Assembly: GCF_009882935.1 (NCBI RefSeq)
Contig: NZ_WTVA01000002.1
Location: 273,827 to 337,826 of the forward strand
DNA: 64,000 nt
Direction: 5' to 3'
Origin: Sneathiella chungangensis
GTDB lineage: Bacteria > Pseudomonadota > Alphaproteobacteria > Sneathiellales > Sneathiellaceae
The notes below the pieces were generated by a model. The model ran no database searches. It was not told where the DNA came from and saw only the letters and a list, made by a program, of their open reading frames with translations. Positions 47,370 to 56,868 of the stretch are shown one piece after another. Position 1 is the stretch's first letter; the number at the start of each line of letters is the position of its first letter. A program made the translations under genes and the position numbers.

Positions 47370-48105
47370 GGTAAAAAAAATACTGCTGATCGGCGGAACC
47401 GAGGAAGCGGCGCGCCTTAACCAGGCACTGGTGGAAAGGGCGGATGTCGATCTGATCACCTCACTCGCCGGCAGAACGCGTAATCCCGCGCCACTCGCCG
47501 GGACGATATTGACGGGCGGTTTTGGCGGCGTCAGCGGCCTGGAGGACTTTATTCGCGGTCATCATATTGATCTCGTTATCGATGCCAGCCACCCATTCGC
47601 CGAAACCATCACACAAAATGCATATTCGGCCTGTAAAAAGTCCGATGTTCCTTATTTCCGGTACCAGAGACCCGCCTGGACGCCAAAGACGGGAGATCGT
47701 TGGCTGCATGCGAATACGGTCCGGGACGCGGCGGCGGCAACAGACGGATTTGGAAGAATTTTTCTCACCATCGGACGGCAGGATCTCGCGCCTTTTGAAA
47801 CTCTTTCTGCAAAGCATTTCCTCATTCGCAGCATAGAGCCAATCTCTTTCAATCCGCCGTCATCGACCGTGGAGGCAGTTCAAGCACGCGGGCCCTTTTC
47901 ATTTTCCGACGAAACGGATTTGCTGTCGGCAAAGAAAATCGATCTGCTCGTCACCAAGAACAGCGGTGGCGCGGCGACCTACGCCAAAATTGAAGCGGCC
48001 CGGAACCTCGGCATTGCGGTGGTCATGATCGATAGGCCCGAGGTGCCCGCTTGCCCGGTTTTCGGATCGATAGACCGTCTTCTGGCCGCTGCCGGGATGG
48101 TCTAG
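47362..48105 (+). CDS. cobK: Precorrin-6A reductase
   Basis: A 247-residue NAD(P)H-dependent reductase (CobK/CbiJ). Seen: ILLIGGTEEAARLNQAL at the N-terminus, DLVIDASHPFAETITQNA, YFRYQRPAW, IGRQDLAPF and LLVTKNSGGAATYAKIEAA, all typical. The start lies in an 8-base overlap with cbiD. It converges with cobM, 4 bases away. Confidence 0.93.
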   Translation: MNRVKKILLIGGTEEAARLNQALVERADVDLITSLAGRTRNPAPLAGTILTGGFGGVSGLEDFIRGHHIDLVIDASHPFAETITQNAYSACKKSDVPYFRYQRPAWTPKTGDRWLHANTVRDAAAATDGFGRIFLTIGRQDLAPFETLSAKHFLIRSIEPISFNPPSSTVEAVQARGPFSFSDETDLLSAKKIDLLVTKNSGGAATYAKIEAARNLGIAVVMIDRPEVPACPVFGSIDRLLAAAGMV

Positions 48106-48109
48106 CCTA

Positions 48110-48874
48110 TTACGCCTTGCGCTTGGGGCGCAGGACATGGACGTGATCCGCATGGTAAAGCGCGCTGTCCCGGTAACCTTTGGCGTTCAATACTCTGCCG
48201 ACAATGATCAGCGCGGTTCGCGTTATCTTTTCGGCGCGGACTTTCTCACGGATATCGCTTAGCGTTCCGCGAATGATCTGCTCGTCGGGCCAGCTCGCGC
48301 GGAAGACGACGGCGACCGGGCAATCGGCTCCATAATGCGGGATCAATTCGGCGGTGACGTTGCGCAGATTTCGAACCGACAGATGGATGGCGAGCGTCGC
48401 GCCGGAAGCGCCCAAGGTTGCCAGATCCTCATTATTCGGCATGGCGGTCGCCTTCATTGAGGTGCGGGTGAGGATCACCGTCTGACTTACCTCGGGCAGG
48501 GTAAACTCGGTCTTAAGGGCGGCTGCCGCGGCGGCGAAAGCTGGAACACCGGGGGTGATGGTGTACTCAATGCCAAGATCGTCAAGACGGCGCATTTGTT
48601 CGCCTATGGCGCCATAGAGACTGGGATCGCCGGAATGGACCCGTGCGACGTCTTGCCCGGCATCATTCGCCTTGATCATTTCATTGATGATGTCATCCAG
48701 GGTCAAGGGCGCGGTATCGATGATCCGTGCATCCATCGGCGCATGCGTCAGGATTTCCTCCGGCACTAGCGATCCGGCATAAAGGCAGACAGGGCAGGCG
48801 GCGATCAGGTCGCGGCCGCGCAGGGTAATCAGATCGGCAGCGCCGGGCCCGGCGCCAATAAAGTGAATGGTCAT
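48110..48874 (-). CDS. cobM: Precorrin-4 C11-methyltransferase
   Basis: A 254-residue SAM-dependent methyltransferase of the CobA-like fold. Seen: [18 protein letters not shown], the SAM-binding [30 protein letters not shown] and LAIHLSVRN. The ATG overlaps the cobJ fusion stop by 4 bases; a frame extension of 23 residues upstream is not conserved. It is last in the cbiX-cobH-cobL-cobI-cbiG/cobJ-cobM operon. Confidence 0.94.
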   Translation of the reverse strand: MTIHFIGAGPGAADLITLRGRDLIAACPVCLYAGSLVPEEILTHAPMDARIIDTAPLTLDDIINEMIKANDAGQDVARVHSGDPSLYGAIGEQMRRLDDLGIEYTITPGVPAFAAAAAALKTEFTLPEVSQTVILTRTSMKATAMPNNEDLATLGASGATLAIHLSVRNLRNVTAELIPHYGADCPVAVVFRASWPDEQIIRGTLSDIREKVRAEKITRTALIIVGRVLNAKGYRDSALYHADHVHVLRPKRKA

Positions 48875-50706
48875 TTGCGGGTTCCTGTTTTTTGCGTGTC
48901 GTTGGCCATTTTCCCGCTGTATCCGCGCGGGGTATAGACCCAACTTCTACCGCCTGAATTGGTTTGCGTGGTCCGGCTCTCGCTCGATCCGACCATGACC
49001 AGGGTCAGCATGTCGATGCTTTCCGGGTCAAGGTTTCCAAGCGGCACGAATGAAACACTTTCGGTCTCGCGCCCAAGGTTGCGCGCAATGATAACCGGGG
49101 TATAGGTCGGACGATGCTGAAGCAGTATCTTCTTTGCCGCATGAAGCTGCGTCCGGCGTTTCAAGGAAACCGGATTATAAAAGGAGATGACGAAATCGCC
49201 TTCTGCTGCCGCCGTGATGCGCTTTTCGATCACCTTCCAGGGTGTCAGAAGATCGGAGAGGGAGATGGTGCAGAAATCATGGCCCAATGGGGCACCCGCC
49301 CGCGCCGCCGCGGCCTGAAGCGCGGAGATGCCCGGTGCGACCTGGATATCGAGGCGGTTCCATTCAGGATTATCCTCGCGGTCGATCAGCTCGAAGACGA
49401 GGGTTGCCATGGCATAGATGCCAATATCGCCCGATGAAATGAGCGCTACGTTGCGGCCTTCGCCTGCGAGATCAAGTGCCGTACGCACCCGCTTTTCCTC
49501 TTCCCCGAGGCCAAAATCATGCCGCTTCTTTCCGGCGATGCTGTTCCCGAGAAGATCGAGATAGAGACCATAGGCGACAAGATCCGTTGCTTGCCCAATC
49601 AGGGCGCTTGCCTCCGGCGTTCGCCAGGCATCCTGGCCCGGACCGATGCCGATCACGGACAGCTTGCCCTGACTCTTTCCGACATTTTTATTATCGATCC
49701 TGAACGGGGCTTCGGCGATGGCGCATGTGGCCCGTTTTGATTTCTGTTTCGGAACAATCAGTTGGCCTTCTGAGCCGGCAGCCGCAAGTGCGGCCCCTTC
49801 ACAAACGCCATGACAGCCGACTTCGCGATAGACGACATCCGAAGGCATCGCAAGGCGGGGTGTTTCCCTTTCCAGCTCTGTGGCCGTAAAAAATCGGGGT
49901 GTCAGGCCGAAATAGGCGGCAGCGGCGTGGACGGCGGGCTCATCGGATTTAACATCAACAGAGCAGATGGCGCCGACGGCGAGCGGGCTCAGGCCCATGT
50001 TTGCAAGTGTCTCCCTGATCAGGGAAATCACCTCTTCCGGCTCTGTCCCGCGCTCGCAGCCAACGCCGATCGATAGCTGTTTGGGATGGTAGAGAAGCAG
50101 TCCACCATTTCCTTTGCCGGCGGCGGTCGTAATTTTAAGGGTGAGCGTTCCGTCTTCGTCGAAAGGAAGGTCCGACTGACTGAGCCATCTGCTTTTGCCA
50201 TCAAGCCGAACTTTCTCGCCGCCAAGGAGGCGCACGACAAATTCTTTCACATGCTGTGGATTGGCGAGAGCGAGCCCCTCTGGCGGCGCATCGAGCGCGA
50301 TATTGAAATTGAGATCACTTGCCGTGGTGATCGCCGCATGCGCGTCCATCTTTTCGGCGATCTCCCGGGCCAGTCGGTTCGCTCCGTGATGCCCGCCGAG
50401 AAGCGGGACGATATTCCGTCCATCGTCGCCGATGGCAATGACCGGCGGCTCCGCGGATTTGCTGCGCAGTACCGGCGCGAGACAGCGGATCAGAATGGCG
50501 CTCGCGCAGATACCGAAAATCGGCGCGCCGGCGCGGAACAGTTCCTGCAGATGAGAGGCCGTTTTCTGAAAGGTGACATCTGCCCCCTCCGTCCGGCCCG
50601 CAAGGCCATGGATCAGCGCTTCCGGATAGAGAGCCTGCAATTTTTCCGCCGTCTCCCGTCCGCTTTCATTCAGCAGGATAATCGCGATGGGAGGGGTCAT
50701 TTCCAT
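48871..50706 (-). CDS. cobJ: CbiG-CobJ fusion: (cobalt-)precorrin-5A hydrolase plus precorrin-3B C17-methyltransferase
   Basis: A 611-residue two-part protein. Residues 1 to about 335 are CbiG-like: an N-terminal part with [25 protein letters not shown], and a CbiG/CobE C-terminal part with [27 protein letters not shown] and [12 protein letters not shown]. Residues 347-590 are CobJ/Cbi[54 protein letters not shown] and [10 protein letters not shown]. The fusion would channel ring contraction (C17 methylation, lactone formation) straight to lactone hydrolysis. It overlaps cobI by 10 bases; a second ATG two codons later would give a 4-base overlap. Confidence 0.93.
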   Translation of the reverse strand: MEMTPPIAIILLNESGRETAEKLQALYPEALIHGLAGRTEGADVTFQKTASHLQELFRAGAPIFGICASAILIRCLAPVLRSKSAEPPVIAIGDDGRNIVPLLGGHHGANRLAREIAEKMDAHAAITTASDLNFNIALDAPPEGLALANPQHVKEFVVRLLGGEKVRLDGKSRWLSQSDLPFDEDGTLTLKITTAAGKGNGGLLLYHPKQLSIGVGCERGTEPEEVISLIRETLANMGLSPLAVGAICSVDVKSDEPAVHAAAAYFGLTPRFFTATELERETPRLAMPSDVVYREVGCHGVCEGAALAAAGSEGQLIVPKQKSKRATCAIAEAPFRIDNKNVGKSQGKLSVIGIGPGQDAWRTPEASALIGQATDLVAYGLYLDLLGNSIAGKKRHDFGLGEEEKRVRTALDLAGEGRNVALISSGDIGIYAMATLVFELIDREDNPEWNRLDIQVAPGISALQAAAARAGAPLGHDFCTISLSDLLTPWKVIEKRITAAAEGDFVISFYNPVSLKRRTQLHAAKKILLQHRPTYTPVIIARNLGRETESVSFVPLGNLDPESIDMLTLVMVGSSESRTTQTNSGGRSWVYTPRGYSGKMANDTQKTGTRK

Positions 50707-51401
50707 GCCTGCCCCCGTTTGTGGATCAGGATCATCGAGAAATACGGTGCCGCGTTTTTGGGGACATCAGCGAGCGCCATAATCTTCTCGTTCTCCATTG
50801 TTGCCCGTTCGATATACCGGGCGTTGTTCTCAAGCCCAAGGTCGAAAATCACGTCCCGCACACGGGCGAAATGCCGCCCGACTTTCATGATCGCGGCGCT
50901 GTCTGCCTCTTGCAGCCGGGCGCGCAAGATGTCGGACGAAAGCGGCGCGGGCAGCACGGTCAGGATATCGTTGCGTGCAGACAACGGGGACTGGAGGGAG
51001 GTGGCGCAGGCGGTAAGCGAGGATACGCCCGGAACCACCTCAACCTTGTATTTTTCAGCGACCCGTCCAAACAGATACATGAAGGAGCCGTAGAAGAATG
51101 GATCTCCTTCGCAGAGGACCGCGACATCGTCGCCTTTTTCCAGATAGCGGCTGATCTCCACTGCCGCATTGTCATAGGCCGCCTGCGCCGGCGCGCGCTC
51201 GATCGTCATCGGGATGCGGATGGCAATCTCGATCTTTGGGGCTGTGAGATGCGGCGCGATAATGGCGCGCGCGAGGCTGTCGCCATCCTCCAGCGCCGGA
51301 TAGGCAAGTACCGGCGCCGACTGCAATCGCTTGAGCGCCTTGAGTGTAATAAGGTCCGGATCTCCGGGGCCGATACCGAGGCCGTATAGGGTGCCTGTCA
51401 T
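50697..51401 (-). CDS. cobI: Precorrin-2 C20-methyltransferase
   Basis: A 234-residue SAM-dependent enzyme that makes precorrin-3A. Seen: LYGLGIGPGDPDLITLKALK, CEGDPFFYGSFMYLF, VPGVSSLTACATSLQSPLS and IMKVGRHFARV. CobI (metal-free) and CbiL (cobalt-precorrin-2) cannot be told apart by eye, which matters because cbiX lies in the same operon. It overlaps cobL by 4 bases. Confidence 0.93.
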   Translation of the reverse strand: MTGTLYGLGIGPGDPDLITLKALKRLQSAPVLAYPALEDGDSLARAIIAPHLTAPKIEIAIRIPMTIERAPAQAAYDNAAVEISRYLEKGDDVAVLCEGDPFFYGSFMYLFGRVAEKYKVEVVPGVSSLTACATSLQSPLSARNDILTVLPAPLSSDILRARLQEADSAAIMKVGRHFARVRDVIFDLGLENNARYIERATMENEKIMALADVPKNAAPYFSMILIHKRGQAWK

Positions 51402-52603
51402 TCTTTAACCAACTTGAATTGCGTAACCTGTCTGAATGGTTTCCAGCTCGTATATCCACCGATTTTTTCGGCGCGCGATATATTGAGGCGCGTAAGCGTT
51501 CCGCCATGGGTTTCATGAGCGTGAAAAAGCTGCTGCTCGCCTTCCATCGTCACGGCATTTATAACGAGTCTCCCGCCGGGTTTCAGCGACGACCAGCAGG
51601 TGTCGAACATACCGGCATGACTGAGTCCGCCACCGATGAATATGGCGTCGGGTGCGTCAAGGCCGGCAAGGACCTCGGGTGCGCGCCCTTCAATAATATT
51701 GAGCTGCGGCACGCCCAGTTTCACAGAATTTTCTTGGATCAGGGAAAGGCGATCGTCGCGTGGTTCGATCGCGATCGCGCGGTTCGCCGGATGGCTTCGC
51801 ATCCATTCGATGGCAATTGAGCCCGACCCCGATCCTACATCCCACAAAAGCTCTCCGGGGAAGGGCGCGAGGGCGGAAAGCGTCGCGCTTCGGATCTCGC
51901 GTTTCGTAAGCTGTCCGTCATGGTAAAAAGCGTCGTCCGGGAGGCCCGGCGCCGTCGGAAAAATCGCCGACGAGACAGTCGGCGGGCATTTGAGGGCAAT
52001 CGTATTGAAGTCCTTGAAGGCAATTCCTGCGACGTCCGCAGGCTTTCCCGTGATGATTTTTTCCTCCGGGCCGCCCATATGCTCAAGCACGGTCATGTCG
52101 GTTGTTTCAAGACTTAGCGATAACAGGAGTTGAGCCACGTCGCCGGGCGTTCGGCCGCTATCGGACAGGGCGATGATGTTGGCGTTCGGCGCGAGATGTG
52201 GGATCAGCAGTTCGTGCGGCCGTCCGTGAAGCGTGATTTGCGCTGTCCGGGAGAGTTCCCAGCCGAGGCGGCCGGCAGCAAGACTGAAGGCGGAAAGGGC
52301 CGGGAAGATTGCCATTTCCTCTGCGGGCAACCGTTTGGCAAAGGTCACGCCGATGCCGAAATGCATGGGATCGCCAGTCGCCAGAATACAGATTTTCTCG
52401 CCGCGCCGTGCCAAGATCTCATCAACCAGTTTCATTAGCGGGCTCGGCCATGTCTTTCGTTTCCGTCCATCCACCGGCACCATCGCAAGATGCCGCTCGC
52501 CACCGATAAGAAGGCTGGCCTCATCAATTGCGCTTCGGGCCGCGGGCGAAAGCGCCTCCAGGCCGTCTTCGCCGATCCCGACAATGCTGAGCCAGGCTGT
52601 CAT
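51398..52603 (-). CDS. cobL: Precorrin-6Y C5,15-methyltransferase (decarboxylating)
   Basis: A 401-residue fusion of a CbiE-type methyltransferase (residues 1-210; LSIVGIGEDGLEALSPAA, ATGDPMHFGIGVTF) with a CbiT-type decarboxylating methyltransferase (about 215-400; DVGSGSGSIAIEWMRSHP, FIGGGLSH). It methylates C5 and C15 and removes the C12 acetate carboxyl. The fused form is the usual one in Pseudomonas and alphaproteobacteria. It overlaps cobI and cobH by 4 bases each. Confidence 0.94.
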   Translation of the reverse strand: MTAWLSIVGIGEDGLEALSPAARSAIDEASLLIGGERHLAMVPVDGRKRKTWPSPLMKLVDEILARRGEKICILATGDPMHFGIGVTFAKRLPAEEMAIFPALSAFSLAAGRLGWELSRTAQITLHGRPHELLIPHLAPNANIIALSDSGRTPGDVAQLLLSLSLETTDMTVLEHMGGPEEKIITGKPADVAGIAFKDFNTIALKCPPTVSSAIFPTAPGLPDDAFYHDGQLTKREIRSATLSALAPFPGELLWDVGSGSGSIAIEWMRSHPANRAIAIEPRDDRLSLIQENSVKLGVPQLNIIEGRAPEVLAGLDAPDAIFIGGGLSHAGMFDTCWSSLKPGGRLVINAVTMEGEQQLFHAHETHGGTLTRLNISRAEKIGGYTSWKPFRQVTQFKLVKE

Positions 52604-53235
52604 GCGTCCTCCCGTGCCAACCCGGCAAGCGCGTTGATCGCGGCGGCGGCCATGGCACTGCCGCCCTTGCGGCCGCGCAGGGTGATAAAGGGAATGTCGA
52701 AATTGCTCGCGATCAGGGCTTCCTTCGACTCTGCGGCGCCGACAAAGCCAACCGGGAAGGCGAGGATGGCGGCAGGCTTCGGCGCGCCCGTCTCAAGGCG
52801 CTCCAGCAGATGAAAAAGGGCGGTTGGTGCATTGCCAAAGACAGTAACCGCGCCCGCGAGGCGATCCAGCCAGAGATCGACGGCGGCGGCCGAACGGGTG
52901 GTCTTCAGGGACGCAGCAAGTTCCGGCACACCGTCTTCATTTAGTGTGCAAATCACGTCATTGTTCGCCGGCAATAGACGGCGGATAACACCATGTGTCA
53001 GCATTTCGCAATCGCAGAAGACCGGAGCACCGCTGCGCAGGGCGGAGATGCCCGCAGCGCTGAGGTCTGGATGATAAGCGAGGTCCGGCAGAATCTCCGG
53101 CATGCCGCAGGCGTGAATGATGCGCGTCGCAATTTTTACCGCCGCGGCATCAATTCCGGAAAAATCCGCTTCGCGCTCGATTGTCGCGAATGATTTCTCA
53201 TAGATGGCCGCCGGATCGCGAAGGTAGTCATACAT
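52600..53235 (-). CDS. cobH: Precorrin-8X methylmutase
   Basis: A 211-residue enzyme that moves the C11 methyl group to C12 and yields hydrogenobyrinate (or cobyrinate). Seen: SFATIEREADF, the catalytic-His region RIIHACGM, VFCDCEMLTHGVIRR, FGNAPTALFHLLE, FPVGFVGAAESKEAL and TLRGRKGGSAMAAAA. The length is normal. It sits between cbiX (4 bases upstream) and cobL (4-base overlap). Confidence 0.95.
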   Translation of the reverse strand: MYDYLRDPAAIYEKSFATIEREADFSGIDAAAVKIATRIIHACGMPEILPDLAYHPDLSAAGISALRSGAPVFCDCEMLTHGVIRRLLPANNDVICTLNEDGVPELAASLKTTRSAAAVDLWLDRLAGAVTVFGNAPTALFHLLERLETGAPKPAAILAFPVGFVGAAESKEALIASNFDIPFITLRGRKGGSAMAAAAINALAGLAREDA

Positions 53236-53239
53236 GGCG

Positions 53240-54286
53240 CTAGCTGCCGCTCTTTTTCATGCTGACAGGACCGAGCGGATGATCTGCATGCGGGTAGGGA
53301 TGATGGGCATGGTCATGGGAATGACCATGACCATGACTGTGATCGTGATGATGCCCGTGATCATGGTCGTGCGGATGGTCGTGATCATGGGAATGCGCGT
53401 GCGCGTCGCCTGTCCCGATCCCTTCCACATGATGGTGGTGGCTTTCCTGCCTGAGCCCCACCTCATCTTCGAAGCCAAGTGCCTGCTCGCGATATTTGCA
53501 CATACCGCAGTTCATATTGTTTTGACCGAGAAGAATTTCCTCAACCCGCTCGGCAAAGCAGTCGAGAACCAACGGATGATCATTGAGATAGGAGGCCTTG
53601 ATAAATTCGATATCCGGATGGGCCGCGGCGACCTTGTCCGTATAATCATAGATACGGTTGACCAGAATGCCGGTGAACAGGAAATAGGGAAATACGACGA
53701 TCCGTTTATAGCCAAGCCGGGCGGCATGCTCCAGGCCCGGTTCGACCAGCGGGAAGGTGACGCCCGAATAAACCGTCTCGCCCCAACCAAACCCGAGCCC
53801 CTCCCATAGAAGCCGCATCACCTTGGTGACATTCGAATTGGCATCCGGATCGGAGGCACCACGCCCGACGACCACGAGCATAGTTTCATGCAGGGGAACA
53901 TCACCTCCGGCGGTTGCAAGCGCTTCCTTGATCCTTTCCCCGGCGGCGCGAATCATTTTCAGGTCAATACCGAGTTCCCGACCATAGGAAATGGTTAGGC
54001 CTTCATGTTCCGCGGCATAGCGATTGAGGACGGAAGGTATGTCGTTCTTGGCATGACCCGCCGCGAACAGCATCCCGGGAACAGCGAGGATATGAGTGTG
54101 GCCACTCTCTTGGAGCCTGTCCAACCCATCTCGAATGATTGGCGTTGCAAATTCGAGAAAACCGGATTCCACCTGATACTGGGGAAGGCGTTCCGCGATC
54201 CCCTTGGCGACCGCCGCGAATTCCCTGACCGCACCTTCGTCACGGCTTCCATGGCCGCAGACCATTACGCCGTATTTTTCAGTCAT
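53240..54286 (-). CDS. cbiX: Sirohydrochlorin cobaltochelatase, long form with Cys motif and His-rich tail
   Basis: A 348-residue CbiX-long protein that inserts Co(II) early into the precorrin-2-derived macrocycle. It has two chelatase half-domains: VCGHGSRDEGAV with His12 and VPGMLFAAGHAKNDIP in the first; VVGRGASDPDANSNV and FPYFLFTGILV in the second. Then come M258-N-C-G-M-C263, the MxCxxC motif that holds an Fe-S centre in known CbiX-long proteins, and a tail at 282-336 with about 25 histidines in 55 residues, probably a metal store. It heads the operon through cobM and is divergent from cobD. Confidence 0.92.
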   Translation of the reverse strand: MTEKYGVMVCGHGSRDEGAVREFAAVAKGIAERLPQYQVESGFLEFATPIIRDGLDRLQESGHTHILAVPGMLFAAGHAKNDIPSVLNRYAAEHEGLTISYGRELGIDLKMIRAAGERIKEALATAGGDVPLHETMLVVVGRGASDPDANSNVTKVMRLLWEGLGFGWGETVYSGVTFPLVEPGLEHAARLGYKRIVVFPYFLFTGILVNRIYDYTDKVAAAHPDIEFIKASYLNDHPLVLDCFAERVEEILLGQNNMNCGMCKYREQALGFEDEVGLRQESHHHHVEGIGTGDAHAHSHDHDHPHDHDHGHHHDHSHGHGHSHDHAHHPYPHADHPLGPVSMKKSGS

Positions 54287-54404
54287 ACTCTGCTCCTGTG
54301 TTGCGTGGTTCGTTCCACGCGAAATTCTGTTTTACCGGCGGACAGTGGCCAAGGCCACCAGATAAAGGATTGACGCACCAGCGTGCCCATATCATGTTGC
54401 GCCG

Positions 54405-55412
54405 ATGTCCGGCATATTTTTCACATCGAATTCCGCTTTTTTTACGCCGCCGCTGATTATCCTGCTGGCGTTCATTGTCGACTCGCTGGCCGGCGATCCG
54501 AAATGGTTGTACCGCTATATCCCGCATCCTGTCGTTTTGCTGGGCAGGTTGATCTCGATTGTTGACGATAATTTTAACAATATAGGTCTTGGAAACTGGT
54601 CCCGCGTGGCTCATGGGGCGATTATCAGTGGCGCTGTTATTGCGATTGCGACGGGCGTCGGAATTCTGATTGCAACCCAGTGTAATGGACATCCGGTTGG
54701 CCTGATTCTGCTCGCAATCCTTGCCAGCAGCCTGATCGCCTGGCGGAGCTTGTATGATCATGTCCGGGTTGTCGCGATGGATCTTGGAGAGAGCCTCGAC
54801 GCCGGCCGGAAAGCCGTCTCGCACATCGTTGGCCGTGATCCCGACAGCCTCGATGAGAGCGCAATCTCCCGCGCCGCCATTGAATCGCTCGCCGAGAATT
54901 TTTCCGATGGGACTGTTGCGCCGGTCTTCTTTTTCGCTTTGTTGGGACTGCCGGGAATTTGCGCTTACAAGGCCGTCAACACCCTCGACAGCATGATCGG
55001 GCACCGGAATAAACGCTATGAATATTTCGGCAAGGCGGCGGCGCGGATTGATGATGCCGTCAATTATATTCCGGCTCGACTCACCGCCTTTTTGATTGTT
55101 ATCGCGGCAGCTCTCGTAAAGGGGGCGGATGCGAAGGGTGCCATTCGCGTGATGTTCCGCGATGCGCGATATCACCGAAGCTTCAACGCAGGCTGGCCGG
55201 AGGCGGCGATGGCGGGCGCCCTTGGCATTGCTCTTGCGGGTCCGCGAATTTATGACGGCGTCGAAGTTACCGATCACTGGATGAACGGCGAAGGCACGCG
55301 CGATGTCGCCCCGGCGCATATTTACCGCGCGCTCCTTCTCTACCGTGTGGCAGGCGGCCTGATTATGGCCTCGTTGCTCGCCCTTGCTCTCGTAATTTAC
55401 TGCGTCAGTTAG
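54405..55412 (+). CDS. cobD: Adenosylcobinamide-phosphate synthase
   Basis: A 335-residue membrane enzyme (CbiB in enterobacteria) that attaches aminopropanol or its phosphate to cobyric acid. Seen: LLAFIVDSLAGDPKWLYRYIPHPVVLLGRLI at the N-terminus, ESLAENFSDGTVAPVFFFALLGLPG and GHRNKRYEYFGKAAARIDDAVNYIPARLTA. It faces cbiX across a 118-base gap that holds two inverted repeats. Its end overlaps the convergent cobQ by 8 bases. Confidence 0.94.
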   Translation: MSGIFFTSNSAFFTPPLIILLAFIVDSLAGDPKWLYRYIPHPVVLLGRLISIVDDNFNNIGLGNWSRVAHGAIISGAVIAIATGVGILIATQCNGHPVGLILLAILASSLIAWRSLYDHVRVVAMDLGESLDAGRKAVSHIVGRDPDSLDESAISRAAIESLAENFSDGTVAPVFFFALLGLPGICAYKAVNTLDSMIGHRNKRYEYFGKAAARIDDAVNYIPARLTAFLIVIAAALVKGADAKGAIRVMFRDARYHRSFNAGWPEAAMAGALGIALAGPRIYDGVEVTDHWMNGEGTRDVAPAHIYRALLLYRVAGGLIMASLLALALVIYCVS

Positions 55413-56868
55413 CGCCATTGGCAACCTCCAGCAAGCCATCGAGATCAAGATTTCTTTCCATATGATCGGCGAGTTCGTCTAAAGTTTTCTCGATAACCAC
55501 TTCAAAATCATCGAGTTTTTCTTTTCTAATTTTAAACCGGTTAAGAAAATTATATCGGTATTCGTCTGACGCGAAAATGCCATGCAGATAACATCCCATC
55601 ACCCGGTTATTTTCAGACAGGACACCGTCGGGCCCAGAGATAAGCTGAAGCATGGGCCGCGTGAGTGCCGGACCTTCGCTTTGTCCCACATGCATATGAT
55701 AGCCCGATATTGCCGCGCCGGTGAGCGCCTCCTCACCGCTTTCCTCTACGAGCTTTTTCGGCCCGCTCAGGATTGTCGTGAAATCGAGAAGCCCCAAACC
55801 TTCGATCGTTCTGGCCGGTCCTTCAATGCCGCCGAGATCGCTGAGTTGTCGTCCCAGCATCTGGTACCCACCGCAGAGACCGACGACTGTTCCGCCCTGA
55901 CGGACATGGGCATGGATGTCGATATCCCAGCCCTGCGCGCGGACAAAATCCATATCGGCGAGCGTCGCCTTGGAGCCGGGCAGCAGGATCACGTCCATGC
56001 CCGACGGGATCGGCTCTCCCGCCTTGATCATATGCACGGCAACATCCGGTTCGGCGAGTAGCGGATCGAGATCATCGAAATTTGAAATGCGCGAAAAGAT
56101 CGGCACAGCGATATGGATCGCGCCCTCGCGTGCGGGCCGGGAAGTAATGGAGAAGGCATCTTCCGGCGGCAGCTTGCTCGCCTGTTGGAAGAAGGGCAGC
56201 ACGCCGAAATTTTGGAGCCCTGTTTTTTCGCTGATGATTTTAAGGCCGTCATCGAAGAGGCTGATGTCGCCACGAAACTTGTTGACGATATAGCCTTTGG
56301 TTCTGTGTTGCTCCGACGCTGAGAGCAGTATATGGGTGCCGACGATCTGCGCTATCACGCCGCCGCGGTCAATATCGCCCGCAAGGATAACCGGCACGTC
56401 CGCCGCCTCGGCAAAGCCCATATTGGCAATATCATGGGCGCGAAGATTAATTTCCGCCGGGCTGCCCGCCCCCTCGATCAGGACAAGGTCCACCCCCTGG
56501 CCAATTCGCGCGAAACTTTCCAGCACCTTGCACAGCAGTTGCGGCTTCAATGCCTGATAATCCCGCGCCTTTGCGTTTCCATATATTTGGCCGTGAACGA
56601 TAACCTGTGCGCCGGTCTCGGACTGCGGCTTTAGCAGAATGGGGTTCATGTCGTTCATCAACGGCACCCTGGCGGCCCGCGCCTGCAGGGCCTGGGCGCG
56701 ACCAATCTCGCCGCCCTCAATCGTGACGGCGGCATTGTTTGACATATTCTGCGGTTTAAACGGCCGTACTTTCAGCCCTCTGTTGCTATAGGCGCGGGCG
56801 AGGCCAGCGACAAGCAACGACTTGCCGACGTCCGAACCCGTTCCTTGCAGCATGAGGGCAGCGGTCAT
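55405..56868 (-). CDS. cobQ: Cobyric acid synthase (glutamine-hydrolysing)
   Basis: A 487-residue enzyme that amidates carboxyls b, d, e and g of adenosyl-cobyrinate a,c-diamide. Seen: MLQGTGSDVGKSLLVAGLARA, VRPFKPQNMSNNA, LLPGSKATLADM and the class I amidotransferase cysteine in GLCGGYQMLG, with the expected GYHMHVG and GCYLHGIF later. It overlaps cobO by 1 base and is last in the riboswitch-led cobW-cobN-cobO-cobQ operon. Confidence 0.95.
   Translation of the reverse strand: MTAALMLQGTGSDVGKSLLVAGLARAYSNRGLKVRPFKPQNMSNNAAVTIEGGEIGRAQALQARAARVPLMNDMNPILLKPQSETGAQVIVHGQIYGNAKARDYQALKPQLLCKVLESFARIGQGVDLVLIEGAGSPAEINLRAHDIANMGFAEAADVPVILAGDIDRGGVIAQIVGTHILLSASEQHRTKGYIVNKFRGDISLFDDGLKIISEKTGLQNFGVLPFFQQASKLPPEDAFSITSRPAREGAIHIAVPIFSRISNFDDLDPLLAEPDVAVHMIKAGEPIPSGMDVILLPGSKATLADMDFVRAQGWDIDIHAHVRQGGTVVGLCGGYQMLGRQLSDLGGIEGPARTIEGLGLLDFTTILSGPKKLVEESGEEALTGAAISGYHMHVGQSEGPALTRPMLQLISGPDGVLSENNRVMGCYLHGIFASDEYRYNFLNRFKIRKEKLDDFEVVIEKTLDELADHMERNLDLDGLLEVANGAN

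Noticed and set aside
53234-53809. Plus-strand frame with a striking Met/Val repeat opposite cbiX
   Set aside because: It is the complement of the His-rich CbiX tail (CAT/CAC codons read as ATG/GTG), not an independent gene.
54287-54404. Cobalamin riboswitch in the cbiX-cobD gap
   Set aside because: The gap lacks the GCAACTGTAA core and the GCCAGGAGACC box; at 118 bases it is also too short for a full aptamer in either direction.
54279-55448. Long minus-strand open frame (389 codons) opposite cobD
   Set aside because: It is the reverse reading of cobD, which has clear family motifs; the frame shows no motif and a basic, biased composition.
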